A stretch of DNA of 20,710 nucleotides. Origin: Chara braunii (taxonomy: Eukaryota > Streptophyta > Charophyceae > Charales > Characeae). This document shows, in pieces, positions 17,885 through 20,710 of this stretch. Where the stretch lies: NCBI GenBank assembly GCA_003427395.1, contig BFEA01000130.1, forward strand, positions 1,077,204-1,097,913. Reading direction: 5' to 3'. The translations under genes and the position numbers were made by a program. Every line of letters starts with the position of its first letter. Within the stretch, counting starts at the first letter, position 1. The notes beneath the pieces are model-generated. The model saw only the letters and a program-made list of their open reading frames with translations. It was not told where the DNA came from and did no database searches.

Positions 17885-18494
17885 AAAAGAAGAAGAAGCG
17901 AATTGTCGGCTTCATCTGGCTCCACACCCCGGCCTTCCGTTCGTCTACGTCAAGATCTCGGCGTTCGGGCTTCGTCCCCGGTCATTCTCTCGCCGACCCC
18001 GTGACTACCTCATGCTTACCCACCTCCTTGGTAGACCTCCGTTCCCCCCCGATGGATGGTGCCCTTTCCCCCAGAACCTTTTCTACCATCTCTACGCTAC
18101 CCGCCTTCTAGTCTTCGTCTATCCGCATGCCACCACCCGCTCTGTAGTTGATTCCTTCCTCCTTCATGTGCTTCTGTTTAGCGCAGACTGGCGGGAATAT
18201 AACCACGTAGAAATATAATGTGTTATATCCGGAATAATCCCCGCCTGTGAAGACTGTGAGGATTTTCGCGCCGCCTTGCGTCAAACCCTTTCCACCATCT
18301 ACCCCAACTACATTGCCACTTTTCGCCATCTTCACGAAGATCCTCGCTTTCCCAGCATCCATCGCTCCTTCCACTACGCTACCCTTCCCGCCTTCGCCTC
18401 CCCCGCCATCAGTCAGTTCATGCCCCCTCTCCCCCTAAACCACCCACCCCCACCACCATCGATGATCCGGTTGCCCTTCCCCGGGAACGTATGA
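17853..18494 (+). pseudogene. Accessory ORF C, or frameshifted C-terminus of ORF B
   Basis: A third frame starts at ATG 17853, overlapping the end of ORF B by 32 bases, and runs to TGA 18492-18494 with one in-frame TAA (18216-18218). It begins acidic (DRDGEKEEEANC), then reads GLPFVYVKISAFGLRP, DYLMLTHLLGRPPFPPDGW, FYHLYATRLLVFVYPHATT and, after the TAA, CEDCEDFRAALRQTLSTIY and RHLHEDPRF, with a Pro-rich end. Aromatic residues spaced through both halves argue for real coding. Its acidic start resembles the acidic tail of ORF B, so B and C may once have been one protein split by a single frameshift. No known domain is seen. Confidence 0.45.
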
Positions 18495-18768
18495 TTTAGA
18501 GTGTCTACCCTCCTTTTCTCACTGATGCATGTTCGATTGAGACGTGTCACAGTGACGACACGTGTGATCCCCTCCTTGGATTGTCAATGACCCTTCCTGA
18601 GGAATTAGTAGTTAGAGTTGTGTTTGCCACACTGAACGACGTCCGCACTCATTCAAATGGTAAGTGGCACAAGAGGAAAAGCTCCACGTGTCGACCGATT
18701 AGATAGAATGAAACGCGTCAACAAGCAAGCAGGAGCTTGCTAATATTGGAACCCCTGGGCGTCACATA
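18495..18768 (+). other. 3' untranslated region before the 3' LTR; polypurine tract not evident
   Basis: No coding is seen. The purine-rich stretch AAGAGGAAAAG (about 18670-18680) lies some 90 bases before the LTR, whereas a polypurine tract normally abuts it. The bases directly upstream of the LTR (CCCTGGGCGTCACATA) are not purine-rich. A GACGTGTCACAGTGACGACACGTG region near 18540-18563 contains overlapping inverted repeats. Confidence 0.5.
18724..18741 (+). repeat. Perfect hairpin just upstream of the 3' LTR
   Basis: AGCAAGC (18724-18730) and GCTTGCT (18735-18741) form a 7-bp perfect stem around an AGGA loop, ending 27 bases before the LTR. Its function is unknown; it occupies roughly the place where a polypurine tract would be sought. 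Confidence 0.6.
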
Positions 18769-20710
18769 TGTGATGATCCGATTTCCGCACCACGCGATTT
18801 CCTGCGCGATAACGATGAGGGGTCCTAAGCTGGGAGGAATGGGCCAATTACGAAAGATCGGGATAGGAAGGAAATTGCATTGGTGTCCCTGTTTCTTCGT
18901 CTTTTTCGTCGTCTCCTTTTTCGATGGTTGCGTTCGGAACTGGGCGTGTCCCGCGACGATCGGTCGATTGGTCGGTTGAATGGCTGGCGCGCTTTCATGC
19001 GCGCAATTAATAACTGTTGACGTCGCTTCTTTTGTTTCGATTTTGGAATTTAGGCACGGACATCGCATGGGAATTTGCTTCGTTCTTTTTGAATTTTCTT
19101 TTTGAATTCTTTTTCGAATCTTGTCGAGCCCCGATGGCTCTCGAAAATTCGGACTTTCCTTTCGGAATTTGTGTTTTCCGCCTTTTTCTGTGTTAGATAG
19201 GAATTTAGGAATTTTGTAATTATTAGGAATTTCTTCTGGGCCGCGCAGTGTTTTTTGCTTATGCGCTTCTTCGTGCGGCTGCAACGGAACTCTGATTAGT
19301 CGGCGCCTTTAATCGTGTGTGTAACTGTAATTTTGGGCGGGCGTCATTGTAACTGTATCTTTCTTCTTGTCCTTCGTCTTTCCCGCCTTCGCTTCTTCTT
19401 GTGATGTCTAGCCCGCCCACGGGCTGCACGATCAGATCGATGCGTGGAGAGGGGCAAAGTCCCCCACGCCGCGGCCCGGTCATGCAAAACGCAGGCGCTC
19501 CCTCTCTAATCTCCTTTCTAAGTCTTTGTAATTATGTGTTCTTCGCACATGCATGCACGCTCTAAATTTCGGCTGCGCGATTAGTTAGCTCTCTTAACCA
19601 GCTAAGTGGAAGCTCGGGGTAGCGCGATCAGTGAGGGTCGGCTCACGAGCGAGGTAAGAGGTGAGTTGAAGTGGGAGTCGGGCGACCCGACGAGCTGGTG
19701 CCAAACGCGCGGGGTTGACGCGGGCCACGACGGACTGTGGGCGCGGGCAAACCTGACGGGTGCGGGAGGACTAAGCGGGGTGACGGCTTCGTGGGTTGGT
19801 GCATGACGACGGACTGTCCGCATCGATGAGAGAGAGAGAGAGGAAGAGGGAGTTGAGGTTGATGGACGCCGATTTGCTGTTTCTTTTGTCTTTTCTCCCT
19901 CTCTGCTGGTGTATATAAATTTTGATTTCGGATCAGGGCGATTCGCCTTTTTTTGTTTTCAGAATCTTGGCTTGGTTTTCTATCGTCTACACTCGTCTTT
20001 GCGATTTCCATCTCGGATCTCCAGTGCATTATGTTGAATGAATGGATGAATGGATGTTATATCTGGTTGCTTGATCTTTGCCTTTGCCCATCGTCCTGAT
20101 GCATTCGTGAGTAGGGTAGGAATTTTTGTGTTGTCATCAATACTGCTTTTGTTCTTGTTTACCCATTGATTGAGCTGTTGCGATTGTTGCATCTTGCTGG
20201 CTCAAAAATTACGAAAGGATTAGATGGTCGGATAACTGTTTGCCAAGAAAACCAGCGAACGCCGCGCAGGGGCGCGTGTAGGTGTGATCTGATCTGCGCA
20301 CTTACACGAGTCCCCGCGCGTCGATTCGCAACCCACCACATATAAAAAGACTTAACGATTAGGGGGATATTGCCTGATTGGATGTGGCCCTTCAGCGTCG
20401 GCGACGAAACAATAATCCCGCGTGAACACGTGTAAGCGCGACTCGCGCAGCCTACACGTATTCACAAGCGGTCATCGCAATCGATGAAGACACATCCTTA
20501 TGACTTTCGCGGCTCTACGATGACATAATGACATGCTCCGGGAGCTCGGATTCGTCGTACGACCAGGAGTACTTCACCCCTTGGATTGAGGAGTGCCTCC
20601 GACAAAGGTTCCCCCGCCTAACCGAGAACCGACTATGTCCTAGGGAGTTCCATTGTGCCACAACCAGCGATCCACGGTGCTCTGATTTCCCCACCGCAGA
20701 CCACACTCAC
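18769..20710 (+). repeat. 3' LTR, cut by the window end
   Basis: The LTR starts TGTGATGATCC and aligns to 8013-9933 throughout. Differences are mainly transitions, many at CG or CNG positions: GACGATCC against GATGATCC, CACCGCGCG against CACCACGCG, CATCGCGCGAG against CATCGCATGGG. Near 18993-19014 it has about 22 extra bases (TTCATGCGCGCAATTAATAACT minus its flanks) after GGCGCGCT; near 19870 it lacks about 8 bases. Both candidate TATA boxes are kept. The LTR end, polyadenylation region and target-site duplication lie beyond the window. Confidence 0.92.

Larger units (their letters stand above)
8013..20710 (+). mobile_element. Ty3/gypsy-type LTR retrotransposon with extra 3' ORFs (3' end outside the window)
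   Basis: The element has direct LTRs (8013 to at least 9933; 18769 to beyond 20710) and gag (10589-11923). Pol is in the order protease, RT, RNase H, Cys-rich module, integrase (about 11870-16519), followed by accessory ORFs (16516-18494). Integrase after RNase H is the Ty3/gypsy order, and YMDDILVYS in the RT is typical of that group. The integrase C-terminus has a GPY/F-like module and no chromodomain that I can see. The element is inserted in the opposite orientation inside the terminal repeat of a Penelope-like element. At more than 12.7 kb, with LTRs over 1.9 kb, it is long for the group. Stops and frameshifts in every gene make it non-autonomous now. Confidence 0.93.

Noticed and set aside
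17746-18111. Arg/Ser-rich plus-strand open frame
   Set aside because: It overlaps ORF B's acidic tail and ORF C, starts with GTG, and has the Arg/Ser-rich composition expected of a shadow frame.

Overview
The window is a plant-type, transposon-dense nuclear region with no host gene I can support. It holds two decayed retroelements, one nested in the other, plus about 2.6 kb of satellite and low-complexity DNA. The element types (Ty3/gypsy with very long LTRs, and a Penelope-like element with an N-terminal GIY-YIG nuclease) suggest the green lineage. A streptophyte alga such as a Chara-like charophyte is my best guess, but that is an impression, not a demonstrated assignment.

Layout. 1-2653: A-rich DNA, a tandem array of ~210-bp units (about 415-1040), a tRNA-like relic, two TA/TG microsatellites, purine-rich imperfect repeats, a CAAT microsatellite and a cluster of GC-rich hairpins. 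2654-8012 (minus strand): a Penelope-like element (PLE). Read 5' to 3' on the minus strand it has a terminal repeat fragment (8012-7894), ORF1 with a CCHC knuckle, Gly/Asn/Tyr-rich linker, long coiled coil and possible SAP-like end (7669-6045), then ORF2 with an N-terminal GIY-YIG endonuclease followed by a reverse transcriptase (5986 to about 3175). A 3' terminal repeat (to 2654) carries a degenerate hammerhead-ribozyme fold at 2920-2869. 8013 to the window end (plus strand): a Ty3/gypsy-type LTR retrotransposon inserted into the 5' terminal repeat of the PLE. Its LTRs are 8013 to at least 9933 and 18769 to beyond 20710. Between them lie gag, protease, RT, RNase H, a Cys-rich module, integrase, and 3' accessory ORFs not explained by the usual gypsy gene set.

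Both elements are dead as they stand: every long frame is cut by in-frame stops and frameshifts. The two LTRs differ by roughly one base in 15-20 over the first few hundred bases (counted by eye), mainly transitions, plus a ~22-bp indel, so the gypsy insertion is not recent. The PLE is older, because the gypsy element sits inside it.

Most interesting points: (1) a permuted PLE with a separate CCHC/coiled-coil ORF1 and a hammerhead relic in its terminal repeat; (2) a gypsy element with at least two extra ORFs downstream of integrase, each joined to the preceding frame by a 4-base ATGA stop/start overlap; (3) a six-cysteine module before the integrase HHCC domain, whose likely ATG overlaps the stop of the RT-RNase H frame.
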